Origin: Cladophialophora immunda
Taxonomy: Eukaryota > Ascomycota > Eurotiomycetes > Chaetothyriales > Herpotrichiellaceae
NCBI RefSeq assembly: GCF_000835495.1
Contig: NW_015622542.1
Coordinates: forward strand, 4,362,485 to 4,426,484
Length of the DNA: 64,000 nucleotides
Reading direction: 5' to 3'
Shown: positions 1 through 9,187 of the stretch, piece after piece
Position numbering within the stretch: position 1 is the stretch's first letter
Layout: each line of letters begins with the position of its first letter
Program-made: the position numbers and the translations under genes
The notes under the pieces: model-generated
The model's input: the letters and a program-made list of their open reading frames with translations, nothing else
Told to the model about the DNA's origin: nothing
The model's database searches: none

Positions 1-1016
1 TGCTCGGCACCGTGAACATGTACGTTATCCGGAATCGCTTGGTGTACGCCAGGAACAGGTCCCATTGGTACTTCCGCATCCAGACCACAACGCCGCCGCC
101 GTAGTGGGCGGAGATGAGATAGCCGAAGAGGCCGGAGATGTGGCTGGCCGGGAGGTGCGCGAGGATTCGGAACTCCCAGGGTTCGTAAGTGCCTTCTGCA
201 ACCTGCTTGGCCGCGAGCTCGCGCCCTTGATAGTGCTGGATGTAGGTGTGCGACACGAGGTTCTGGTGTGACAGCATGACGCCTGGGACAGTCAGTGGCT
301 GGCTCGTCCGCCATGACCTTATTCCATGCTCACCTTTCGGTACGCCGGTGGTGCCGGACGACCACACGATGACGATGAGACTCTCTTTCAGTCGAGCTGG
401 GTCTGTAATCGTCTCCCACACCAGCTGATGTTCCGTCAACAGCTCGATGCCGTCCGTGACCCTTTTCAGACTCCAAAGTGGGTCTGATTCGAGCACCAGG
501 ACATTCTCCAGAGGCAGACTGTTGGACCTGGCCGTCTGGCACGCAACCTCCTTTACCTCCTGGCTGCAGATGATCAGCTTTGTGTCCCCAACCCGTACTT
601 GATGCGAGAGCTCGTCGGCGCTCAAGGACGGACTGGCGGCGGAATAGACACCCCCCGCCGCAATAACACCCAGAAACGCCGCTGCTAGGGCCGGCTGACC
701 ATGGCTCATGACCGTAACGACATCATTGCCCGGCCCGCTCGAGCCTACACCATATTTCGTCCTCAGGGTATGCGCAATTCGTTGCGTCAAGCTCCTGAGG
801 GCCCTTTTGGTCAGAGTCCGCTTGGGGTTCTCTGCGGAGATATGTAGTATTGCGTCGTCTTGAGCGAGAGTGTGTTCTGAATCTAGCATCCCTGTAAGCA
901 TATCATGTTTGAGCGGCTTGTATTACCTAAAAACCCATACCGAAAAGGAGCGTCAGCAAGTCAAGCTTCGGCCATTCGACCGAAGGATACTTTGCGTTGC
1001 GATAGATTGTGGGCAT
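1..1016 (-). CDS. Acyl-CoA synthetase / 4-coumarate-CoA-ligase-like enzyme, C-terminus beyond the left edge
   Basis: Adenylate-forming enzyme expected to activate a carboxylic acid with ATP and join it to CoA. Three exons are visible on the minus strand: 1016-941, 891-334 and 282-1 (introns of 49 and 51 nt). The 49-nt intron brings in the start MPTIYRNAKYPSVEWPKLD, typical of fungal CoA ligases, and removing the 51-nt intron restores the AMP-binding P-loop GTTGVPKGVMLSHQN (about residue 210). After that the protein continues through ASHISGLFGYL, as expected for the family. The rest of the adenylation domain and the lysine-bearing C-terminal domain are outside the window. It is divergent from the aquaporin gene with 352 bp between starts. 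Substrate cannot be told; medium-chain, aryl or alicyclic acids are all possible. Confidence 0.9.
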
Positions 1017-1368
1017 GGCAGTTGAAATCGTTTGTTTATATCAATACTTTGAGGCAGCTCGAGGACCTTGACACAAAGCGAGCATGGACGAGATCCCCAA
1101 AGTTCCTCAGTATTCGATCTTATAGCCGTTTTGGCGATGCAAGTGCCCTTCCAATTGAGCATCAGCCGGCTTCACCGGGGCGCCGGCCGGTGTCGCGGAC
1201 CTTTCAACGTCCATCTCTTCCCCGGCTGCTATGATATTCACAGGCCGGGGCCCCAGCCATGCGGAGTCCCCGTGTATTTATCCTCGCGGTTGCTCCCTGA
1301 TTGTTTGGAAAACGTTTATGTTTTCAAGCTCTGCCGGGGAAGCGCATACTTTTTGTAATACAATAACA
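1017..1368. promoter_or_regulatory. Shared intergenic region between CoA ligase and aquaporin genes
   Basis: A 352-bp divergent intergenic stretch. It should hold both promoters. It contains a GC-rich block near 1170-1260 and AT-rich sequence just before the aquaporin start; I see no clear operator repeat. Confidence 0.5.
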
Positions 1369-2532
1369 ATGTCGTCCTCTGAAAGTTTCAGTCACCGCTT
1401 GGAAGGCGATGAGATGGAGATCGGCTACACCGAAGCCTTACGGAAGCATGTAACTCGACACGTTGTGCCAGCGCCGCCCGTGAGCCAGAGAAGGCTCGAT
1501 TTCGAACATCGCCGCCCACGGCTGCTGCAGGAGTGTATCGCCGAGGCCCTGGGAACGTTTTTCTACGTGTAAGATCCATACTCATTACTCAAGTGGTCTC
1601 GGGTGGATGGCTAAACTCGGCTCTATAGCTTCTGCGGCATTGCCTCGGTGGCGGCTTGCAACTTGAACCTCACCTCGCCGGTGTACGCTCTGTTCAGCTC
1701 CCTGCAGCAGATTGGCCTCGCATTCGGCCTCGGGATCGCCCTGGCCATCACAATCTGCAGTCCCGTCTCTGGCGGGCATTTCAACCCGGCCGTGTCTCTC
1801 TGCTTCGCCATCTACGGAGGCTTCCCCTGGCGCAAAGTCCCACACTACGTCTTCAGCCAGACCTTCGGCTCGTTCTTCGCCGCCTTGCTCCTCATGGGCT
1901 GCTACTGGCCGCAGATCCAAGAGCTGAAGGCCGCCAACGTCAAAGACTATGGCACCGCTGTGTTCAACGGGGGAGCGGCGAACATCTTGTGCTCGTTCCC
2001 TCCGCCGACACAGCTGAACCTGGGATACTTGTTCCTCATCGAATTCGCGTGTTCCTCGACCCTCAGCATCGTGATCGCGGCGTGCATCGACCCGGCCAAC
2101 CCCTTTCAGACGCCCGTGTCGCTGGGCTACACCATCGGCCTGGCCTACGCTGTCATGATCTGGGGGTTCGGGTCGCAGGCATTGTCCCTGAACATGGCCC
2201 GCGACCTGGGCACGCGCATTGTGGCGGCCATTTTCTTCGGCAAGGAGGCGTTCACGTACGCCAACTTTTGCTGGATCCCCATCTTGGTCAACCTGCCGGC
2301 CTACGTCTTCGGCTTCGGATTCTACGAGTATGTGTTCCGTGACTCGCTGCAGAGCATTCGAGCCGGCCACGCCAAGCACGAGGACGGAGGCGCTGGCATA
2401 GTCAGGCATTTGACCAATGTCGGCGCATTTGATCCGGAGAGTGCGTCGGCAAATGGCAACGTAGCTGAGCAGGAGGTGAGAAGTGCGACGCAGGACAAAA
2501 CCAATATCCAGCAAATCGATAAAATTGTGTGA
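1369..2532 (+). CDS. Aquaglyceroporin-like MIP channel with NPA / NMA pore motifs
   Basis: Membrane channel of the major intrinsic protein family for water, glycerol or similar small solutes. Two exons, 1369-1568 and 1629-2532, joined across a 60-nt intron (branch CTAAAC), give 367 residues. A soluble N-terminal tail of about 60 residues precedes the first membrane segment (LLQECIAEALGTFFYV). Loop B carries the canonical GGHFNPAVSL. The second half-helix reads SLNMARDLGTR where NPARD is expected, so the proline of the second NPA box is Met; the following Asp (ARD) is the aquaglyceroporin hallmark. A hydrophilic tail of about 60 residues follows the last helix. Fungal Fps1-type channels also vary these boxes (NPS/NLA in yeast), so the channel is probably functional but may differ in selectivity. 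Confidence 0.92.
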
Positions 2533-4308
2533 GAGGGGCGGTCTTCCCTATCCTAGGAAGATCTTGCTTTGTAGGATTCATGTGAGACGGGCACTTTTAG
2601 GACGTATGTTCGAACCATCGGAGCTCGTGGATGGCCCGGTGGTGATGACGGGAGGTGCTAGTGGAAGAGTCAGCAGGTGTCGAAGATAACTCGACTGGGG
2701 TCTTAGAGCAGCAGCAACCATCTGGTTGAAATGATCAACAGTCCTTCAGATCTTCTCCATTCTTGTGCAATAGAAGAAGTCTTTGAATCATAACATCAAG
2801 CGGATGTCCGCCGGGTCGGCAACACGACCGACGGTTTCGAGGCTGAGAAGGGCTCGCCCCCCCGGGGACTTGGCTGCAGGCAATAAACAAGGAGAGGATG
2901 GTGCCGAAGAACCTTTGATCGATATCGTGCTAGTTTCTTGACAAACAGAGGCTTGCATCAGTGGATGGTCAACACTGGGCGGTCATTTCTCACCTTTGAC
3001 CCACTCGACCGGCCGGCCACTCTTTGCATGTTTCTTGCCGGCTGCAGGCAACCGGCCACCGGCAACCGGCAACCGGCCTCTCGAGGATTTTCGGTCACTG
3101 CACTCACGAAGACCTAGATCTGACAGGACAAGTTTGACACAAAGAGTTGGACTGAGTCTGTCCTGACGCCCGGGGGATCGGTATCACTGCAAAGGGACTT
3201 CTTGCCAGGTTCCGAAAATACTCGGCTGCCGCCACGACGAACGCGGTAGATTGCCACGTCTTTGGTGCGCGACAGCCACTTCGGCATAAGTAAGGCAAGG
3301 CTATCTCCTTGCTTGACCCCCTGGCGATGCGAATTTGACAGGCCTGTCTGAACACAACAGCATGGCTACACAAACCTTTTGCATTGCCCCTGCTCTGCTA
3401 GATCTGTCGCAAGGTCAATTAGTGGGTCACATCCAGAACGAGCACAATGGCATCGACAGCAGGAGAGCCGTGATCAAGCAGGGCTCCATGGACCGTGAAT
3501 GCCCCGGTGATATCATAGTGCCATGGGGTTCTCCCCAGTCATGCGCCGAGGACAAGGAAGCATTCCCCGCTTCGGAGGCTGGTATGCCAACCTATTCCAC
3601 AAGGGAGTGGTTTCATTTCCGCCCAAGCTTGATGCTGAGTGTATCTTAGAAATAAAAATAACTGCCACGACACTGTCAGAACCAGCACTTCCACACATTT
3701 CTTCGGCAGATGAGGTGAAAGCCGAAGCAACAGACCAGCAAGATGTCGGCCAGCGCCTTTCGACGAGGGATTTATTGCACACTTTGCTCTCCGCAACCAC
3801 CGTCACCCATAACGAGTGCAATTTGCTGCAGGAGTTAATGCCAGAACAAACCACCAGTGATGTTCTCAGTAAAACCTGGACGCCTGAATCGAAATCTTGC
3901 CTAGGCAGCAACAACATGCAATCACAAAAGCACCGGCGATTCCAGGCCGACCGACATCGGCTGAAACCTAAGCCCTTAAGATGTCGTGGGAAAAAGGCAT
4001 TTCCCCTTGCACAGCAAAATTTTGGCGGAAAGGACAATCCGAGAAAATATGAGTGGTATCTGCCCAGAGCTGTCTTCGAGACCTCTGCTGTGCTTTGACG
4101 GCGGGGAGGAGGAAAGAGCTGTGGGAAGGCTGACGAGGCTGTGACTCTTGCCTTATACTAGGGGGCAATCCTGTCATCTGGAGTGGAAGAGGGCGTGGGT
4201 CGTCGCTCCAGCATCAGTGTGCGAGGGGAAACTACACAAAATAGTCACTGGGTTTAAAGCTTTCCGTCAGCCCATTGGAGGTCGTGTATGTCGTGGACCA
4301 TCAAACGG
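2533..4308. other. Long intergenic region, no recognisable gene
   Basis: About 1.8 kb between convergent genes. Open frames exist (for example + 3523-4098, 191 codons, and - 4037-3513, 174 codons, overlapping each other on opposite strands) but neither shows a family motif, signal peptide or coherent composition, so I do not call a gene. A short GC-rich tandem repeat lies at 3051-3078. A diverged or species-specific gene in 3335-4098 cannot be excluded. Confidence 0.5.
3051..3078. repeat. Four tandem copies of a 7-bp unit ACCGGC(A/C)
   Basis: Units start at 3051, 3058, 3065 and 3072; the last base alternates C, A, A, C. A related ccggc cluster sits just upstream (3009-3018, 3038-3042). It is a short minisatellite in non-coding DNA; no function is visible. 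Confidence 0.85.
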
Positions 4309-6210
4309 TTAAATGAGAGGCGGTCCATATATGTCGGAAGTCTCCTCACCGATGGAGGGATGGAAGAAGGCGTCGGTCGAGGTGTCAAAGAACCAGTCCT
4401 CTCCTTCCAATATAGGCCCAAAGTCGATGGAATTGTACTCATGGGCCTGTGAGGAACTCGGTAGGGAAGGATCTTGCAGGGTTATGGATGAAGACTTGGC
4501 GAGGCGCATCAATCGAGCAACGACCTCGTAGAAGCTCCTTAAAGGATGTTGCTTTAGCAGGACAGCAGTTTGTTCGACTTGCACCAATAAATCATCCCGT
4601 CTCTGGGGATCTGGATGCACCTGCAACACCTGAAACGCCAGGATGATCACAAACGTAAGAAGCAAGCCTTCGTGCGTTGGTGCCCATGAGAAGACTCTTT
4701 TGTACGCACGGCAGTTATTGATGAAGGTCAAAAGGTCCTGCACCAATTGTAAGATGCGTATGCTGAGCTGAACAGACTTCTCGTCGTGATCGGTCGAGAC
4801 CGTTTGAGCTTCACGAAGCTGTCGCGCCTTGAGAACCCGAACGAACATGATGCCGCCCTGTATCAGTCTCGCATAGAGCTCTTGGATCCTCAGGTGTGAG
4901 CGTTGAAGAGACTCTTTGTGGACACCGTTGTCCTCGAAACGAGAATCCCATTTGCGAAACCAGAGCTTTACACCCGTTTCAAACTTTTCCGTCGAAAGGA
5001 GATCCGGCCCTTTGCGCAGCCGGACCAGGTCCTGAAAAATATCGATGGCGGCGCAGGAAGATATCGCGGAAGGATGCAGCGCAGCAAGATCGAGAAAGCT
5101 TTCTAGGTCGGCGATAATGAGCTCTTCGGTGCGAGATTTGCGTAAGCTCCCAAAGGCGATTGCCCGCTCGTATTGAACAAGTAAAAGCCAGATGCGCGCA
5201 AAACGGAGATCAATGCGCGTCACTCTGGTGGAGGTGGACGAGTTAGCCTGTGATACAGAACTGGATATTATCTTCCGGACTGTATAGTGGATTCCAAGAT
5301 CGAGAGCCATCTGAAGAGCGTGTCCAAGCGCAAACCATGTCTTCTCGGAATGCACGGCTAGAATTGTCATGGCCTCTAATGTCTCGAGGGAGCAAGGGTT
5401 CTGGAACAACGACTCTGCTGCGTAACGCAGAGCCTCCTCCTTACACAATTGCAAGGTTGGACTGTTCGTCTCTTGGATATGTTGGTGACGAGCTGCCACG
5501 TAGAGGATGACTGTCAGGGTGAACGGAGACGTCTGTCGGATTGAGTCGAATGTGTCCAGGAGCGGATCGAAGATAGGCAGAAAGGCATTGCCCCCGTGCA
5601 TGTATAGATCAAATAGTTCGCGAGCTTCAGACTCATCGACTAGTTGACGATCAATAATATCTGGGCGGGAGCCTTTGGATTGATCTTCGCGATTCCATTT
5701 GGACTGATTTTCCACTGTCCAGCCCGACGAGTTCCGCTCAGGCTCGCCGTCCAGAGGTGGGTGCATCATGACATGAACAGCACTGACGGGACAGCCTAGA
5801 TTCTCCGGAGAGAACGTGTGGCCAAAATCGGATTTGCCATCGTCACCGGGACCACTCTGGGATGAAAAGGCAGTAACCCCTCTGTTGACACGCCCCGACT
5901 GTTGGTCTCCTGCGATGGACAGCGCTTCGGCTGTTTCCTGGGCCGAACAGCTGTGCGACCGTCGAAGGATTGCGATCTGATCTTTCAGCATGGCAACCTC
6001 ATCCGCCAAACTCTGCCTGTTTTGCCGTTTCGCGGTGGTGGCCTCGTCGGACGGTGAGTTTCGCCTTTTCATGACCGTCTTGTCAAACACACAAGGAACC
6101 CTTGCATTGAGGCATCGTCGACAGGGGATGCCGTCACTACCATCACAGCGCATTTTCTGTCTTCGGCATGTTCGACACGCTTTGTAACGGCGCTCACTGT
6201 CGTCGGACAT
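4309..6210 (-). CDS. Zn2Cys6 transcription factor with fungal middle homology region (633 aa)
   Basis: Nuclear sequence-specific regulator. A single uninterrupted frame from the ATG at 6210. Residues about 11-40 form the binuclear zinc cluster: ACRTCRRQKMRCDG followed by CRRCLNARVPC, spacing C-x2-C-x6-C-x7-C-x2-C-x6-C. A short coiled-coil-like linker (LADEVAMLKDQIAILRR) follows, as in dimeric members. The segment beginning ELFDLYMHGGNAFLPIFDP starts the fungal-specific regulatory domain of the type seen in PrtT/leucine-regulator-like proteins. No acidic activation region is obvious. Neighbours are an aquaporin (convergent) and an acetyltransferase (divergent), so its target genes cannot be guessed from position. 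Confidence 0.9.
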   Translation of the reverse strand: MSDDSERRYKACRTCRRQKMRCDGSDGIPCRRCLNARVPCVFDKTVMKRRNSPSDEATTAKRQNRQSLADEVAMLKDQIAILRRSHSCSAQETAEALSIAGDQQSGRVNRGVTAFSSQSGPGDDGKSDFGHTFSPENLGCPVSAVHVMMHPPLDGEPERNSSGWTVENQSKWNREDQSKGSRPDIIDRQLVDESEARELFDLYMHGGNAFLPIFDPLLDTFDSIRQTSPFTLTVILYVAARHQHIQETNSPTLQLCKEEALRYAAESLFQNPCSLETLEAMTILAVHSEKTWFALGHALQMALDLGIHYTVRKIISSSVSQANSSTSTRVTRIDLRFARIWLLLVQYERAIAFGSLRKSRTEELIIADLESFLDLAALHPSAISSCAAIDIFQDLVRLRKGPDLLSTEKFETGVKLWFRKWDSRFEDNGVHKESLQRSHLRIQELYARLIQGGIMFVRVLKARQLREAQTVSTDHDEKSVQLSIRILQLVQDLLTFINNCRAYKRVFSWAPTHEGLLLTFVIILAFQVLQVHPDPQRRDDLLVQVEQTAVLLKQHPLRSFYEVVARLMRLAKSSSITLQDPSLPSSSQAHEYNSIDFGPILEGEDWFFDTSTDAFFHPSIGEETSDIYGPPLI

Positions 6211-6954
6211 TGCGAGATGATCCCGTGGTTTCTAGGTGGTCAGAATGCAGACGTGCGTTCTTCACTTCACTCGCAGGATGCGCGAGGCCACGGTGGCAGT
6301 GAGGAGGTCATATATTCTCGGTCTGGGAATCGGCGAGCAAAGCCGCCTGAGGAGGTAGACTCGCTGCTTGTGTAGTTGGTAGTGGTTAGAGGGTTGGATG
6401 GTGTGAGGGTGGACAATACTTCGCCTAATCAACGTTTCGGGCCCGTTCCCTACCATCCCAAGCTAGGCCTCACCAGCCTCCATTGGGCTCGGTACGAATG
6501 GTACTTCAGCAAACCTAGGTAATTAGGGTAGTTATAGTCATAACTCGACCTAGTCGCTCACCTACCTTTGTACGGAGTACCCGAATACCTATAGGTGTAC
6601 CTGACATCGCTGTCACATACTAGAGTGGCTACTAGGCTGATTAATCCAGGCATTGTCATGTCACGCCCTTGAGCCTACAAGGGCTGTTTACACCGTTAAC
6701 TCGAGATCTCGAGATCTTAGACGCCCACGGTGGGGTTTGCCCAAGGGTGGCTGACATAGAGATACTACTCGACTTGCGAAAACTTTGAACGAAAGGCTCT
6801 TTGGCATCTTGCGAAGCGGGGTTAATCACAGGGCGCCTCTGATGCCCGCCCTTTATGCCATAGTCGGTCATGAAGTGGCGCGGTGTTTTTATTATTTAAT
6901 GTTCATCTTGGCGCACGCATCTCTCTCCAGCAAACACCCAGACAGAGCAACAAG
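6211..6954. promoter_or_regulatory. Divergent intergenic region between the Zn2Cys6 gene and the acetyltransferase
   Basis: 744 bp. Near 6699-6717 lies a self-complementary stretch built from CTCGAGATCTCGAGATCT, and 6570-6600 is AT-rich with a tacggagta element often seen in ascomycete intergenic DNA. No gene is supported; the short frames have no family features. Confidence 0.45.
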
Positions 6955-7566
6955 ATGGCGGAACAGGAAACCTCAACGTACAAGATCCGCTATGCCACCG
7001 AGCGCGACGTCCCGGTGATCCTACACCTGATCCGCGAGCTCGCCATCTATGAGAAAGCGCTTCACGAAGTCTTCGCCACGGAGCAATCGCTGCGAGAGTC
7101 GCTTTCCTTCCCACTCGACCCCAAGGACCTCGACAAAGGCTTTACGGAGGGATATGCGAAGACGCTACTCATCTGTCCGGTTCCTGGCTCGACCGCGTCA
7201 GGCGGGAGTGAGCAGCATCACCCGGACATCCACAAGGATGGGGAAGAAGAGGTCGCTGGCATGGCATTGTACTTCCACAACTACTCGACCTGGCACGCCC
7301 GACCTGGCATCTACCTGGAAGACCTGTTCGTGCATCCAACCTACCGAGGCCGCGGGTACGGCACGGCGCTGATCCGTGCCCTTGCTCGAGAGTGCCAAAG
7401 ACTGAACTGCCGCCGGCTGGAGTGGTCCGTCTTGAAGTGGAATACCCCAAGCATCGACTTCTACCAAGGCGCGAGCGTAGGCGCTACGAGGATGGAGGAG
7501 TGGGTGGGCATGAGGGTTGAAGGGGAGCGATTGGAGAGGCTGAGCAAGATGGTGGAGGGCAATTAA
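6955..7566 (+). CDS. GNAT N-acetyltransferase, spermidine/spermine acetyltransferase (SSAT)-like
   Basis: Transfers acetyl from acetyl-CoA to an amine, by family probably a diamine, polyamine or thialysine-type substrate; likely cytosolic. Start chosen at 6955 (caagATGG context, MAEQETSTYKIRYATERDV); the frame is open 24 codons further upstream. The 203 residues follow the SSAT layout: IRELAIYEKALHEV near the N-terminus, YLEDLFVHPTYRGRGYG as strand 4 plus the acetyl-CoA pyrophosphate loop (motif A), then EWSVLKWNTPSIDFYQ, matching the WN-PSI-FY block of SSAT. A glycine/serine-rich insert of about 20 residues sits before motif A. No intron. Confidence 0.9.
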   Translation: MAEQETSTYKIRYATERDVPVILHLIRELAIYEKALHEVFATEQSLRESLSFPLDPKDLDKGFTEGYAKTLLICPVPGSTASGGSEQHHPDIHKDGEEEVAGMALYFHNYSTWHARPGIYLEDLFVHPTYRGRGYGTALIRALARECQRLNCRRLEWSVLKWNTPSIDFYQGASVGATRMEEWVGMRVEGERLERLSKMVEGN

Positions 7567-7908
7567 ACGACTGGCAATCGGAGGGAGGGAAAAGTTCGCT
7601 TTCTGGAATTTGTTGTCTGTCTCTAGAACCATTAGACCCTTGAGAGCGGCATTTGTGGTATAGAACGGCGCAGCGAACGAAATGGTGTTGCGGATGGTCA
7701 AGCAGGATATGGTTGGGGCGGTTGCCGTCAACGTCAAGTCTTTTTCAGTTCGTCTCATCTCATCTCATCTCATCTCATTCGTCCCATGTGAACACCTGAA
7801 CGCCTACTCAACCTGATTCCCGCAGAAGCATCTAACTCCGAGTTCCAACACGGCGGTTCCAGGCCAGCAGTTTCCTGGTTGTTTCCTCGCGGTTCTAGAG
7901 CCCGACGC
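7567..7908. other. Convergent 3' region between acetyltransferase and YKT6
   Basis: 342 bp holding the 3' ends of two converging genes. It includes five perfect copies of TCTCA (7753-7777). No gene seen. Confidence 0.6.
7753..7777. repeat. TCTCA pentamer microsatellite, five copies
   Basis: Five uninterrupted copies of the 5-bp unit in a 3' intergenic region. Length polymorphism between strains would be expected. Confidence 0.95.
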
Positions 7909-8640
7909 TCACATAACAACACAACAGCTGTTCTGCTTCTTGGCCTGCTGGTAGAATATCCTACTCTGTGCGCTCAGACCATCACTCTTAGCCACGAGAG
8001 AGTCAATCTTCTCCCCTCTCTCCAGAACACTTTGGATTGTCTTGTGCAGCACAATCTTAGTCTCGTCCAACTCCCTTTGCACCTTCATGATACTATCCGC
8101 TTGGCCCGGATCCTGGTATTTCACAATGTACTCTTTAAGTTGTGGGAATGGTCTCGTGTTTGGGGGGTTGGTGGAGTATGAGGCCCGCGGATTCTGCGAG
8201 GAATATTCGTCGATGATCTTCGAGAGGAGTTGATGTGCGACGAGCGCTGGGTATTCGCCATCGGATATAATGATGCCGCAGAGTCCTAGGCTGGAACTGT
8301 AGGCGTGGAATGTGTAGGATTTCTCCTCAATGTCGGATCTCACCCCGGGCTTAGTGCGTTCGGCCACTGTTTTGGCGAACACGGTCATGAATTCGCCATA
8401 GCTGGTGGAATCAGCGCGTTAGCACACTCAAGGAGAGAAGGAGGTGAAACGGGGTTGAGGGAAGTGCCATGCCTACCTGTCTCGAGTGAACCGGGAGAAA
8501 GAGGACAGATCTCGCTCAACAGCAAGTTCGATGGCAGGAGACGAGTCGTTTCGAAGGACCTGAAGGGATATTAGCGTCTATTGGCTGCGACACAATCCAT
8601 GATCAAAGGGCTTGCTCACTCCGATGTAGAAGATCTTCAT
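7909..8640 (-). CDS. YKT6: Longin-domain R-SNARE Ykt6
   Basis: Prenylated v-SNARE for ER-Golgi, endosome-vacuole and autophagosome fusion. Three exons, 8640-8620, 8559-8477 and 8401-7909 (introns 60 and 75 nt), give 198 residues, against 200 in yeast Ykt6. The start MKIFYIGVLRND and ARDLSSF-like block (VERDLSSFSRFTR) belong to the longin domain; the SNARE motif runs from about residue 138 to 195 and contains the central Arg layer. The protein ends SCCVVM: CVVM is a CAAX box for farnesylation and the preceding cysteine is the site palmitoylated in Ykt6. A 21-nt first coding exon is unusual but supported by the conserved N-terminus. It is divergent from SLH1. Confidence 0.97.
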
Positions 8641-9187
8641 TCTGGCGGTGTGAGGGCTTTGTCGACAAGGTGGGAAGTGTGGAAGAAGCAGAAGTGTATC
8701 GAGGTCGAAGAGTTGCTCGGGGTGTTGATACCGTAGTAGAGCGCCCGGGTGTATGATCCTACTGCTAAAGGAAGGATCACAAGGGGAAGGGAAGAAGGAT
8801 CTTGTGAAGGAATGATAAAGCAGATGAATTGACAGTGCCTGCGATCGCTGGAGGGCACGTCACGAAGTGTAGCGCCGGGACCAAAGGTACCCGTTGTCTG
8901 CCTTTGTGGGCGGTGCCCGCAGCTGCCAGCCCGCCAAATGCCCCTCCAGCCTCAAGTTTCAGCCCCCGCGATGCCCTTTGGCCTATCAGTATTGACTTCT
9001 GCTTAGGGCGAGGCTGCGACCATGTGCGAGTCATCAGCCAGCAAAAGTGACTTTTTCACTTTACCGCATCCCTCTCGCCCTCTTCCCATATCAACATAGC
9101 CTTCCGGCATAGGCTGCCAGATTGTTTCTCATCTCTCTGCAGGTCTCGGAAGCCCGTTTCTGCTCCGCCTGTCCAGCTGACCGCAAA
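8641..9187. promoter_or_regulatory. Divergent promoter region YKT6 / SLH1
   Basis: 547 bp separate the two start codons. CT-rich tracts near 9050-9150 precede the SLH1 start, as is common for constitutive fungal promoters. No operator-like repeat noticed. Confidence 0.6.

Noticed and set aside
1585..2514. 309-codon open frame antisense to the aquaporin
   Set aside because: It is the shadow of a GC-biased coding frame; the plus strand shows clear MIP motifs and the antisense product has none.
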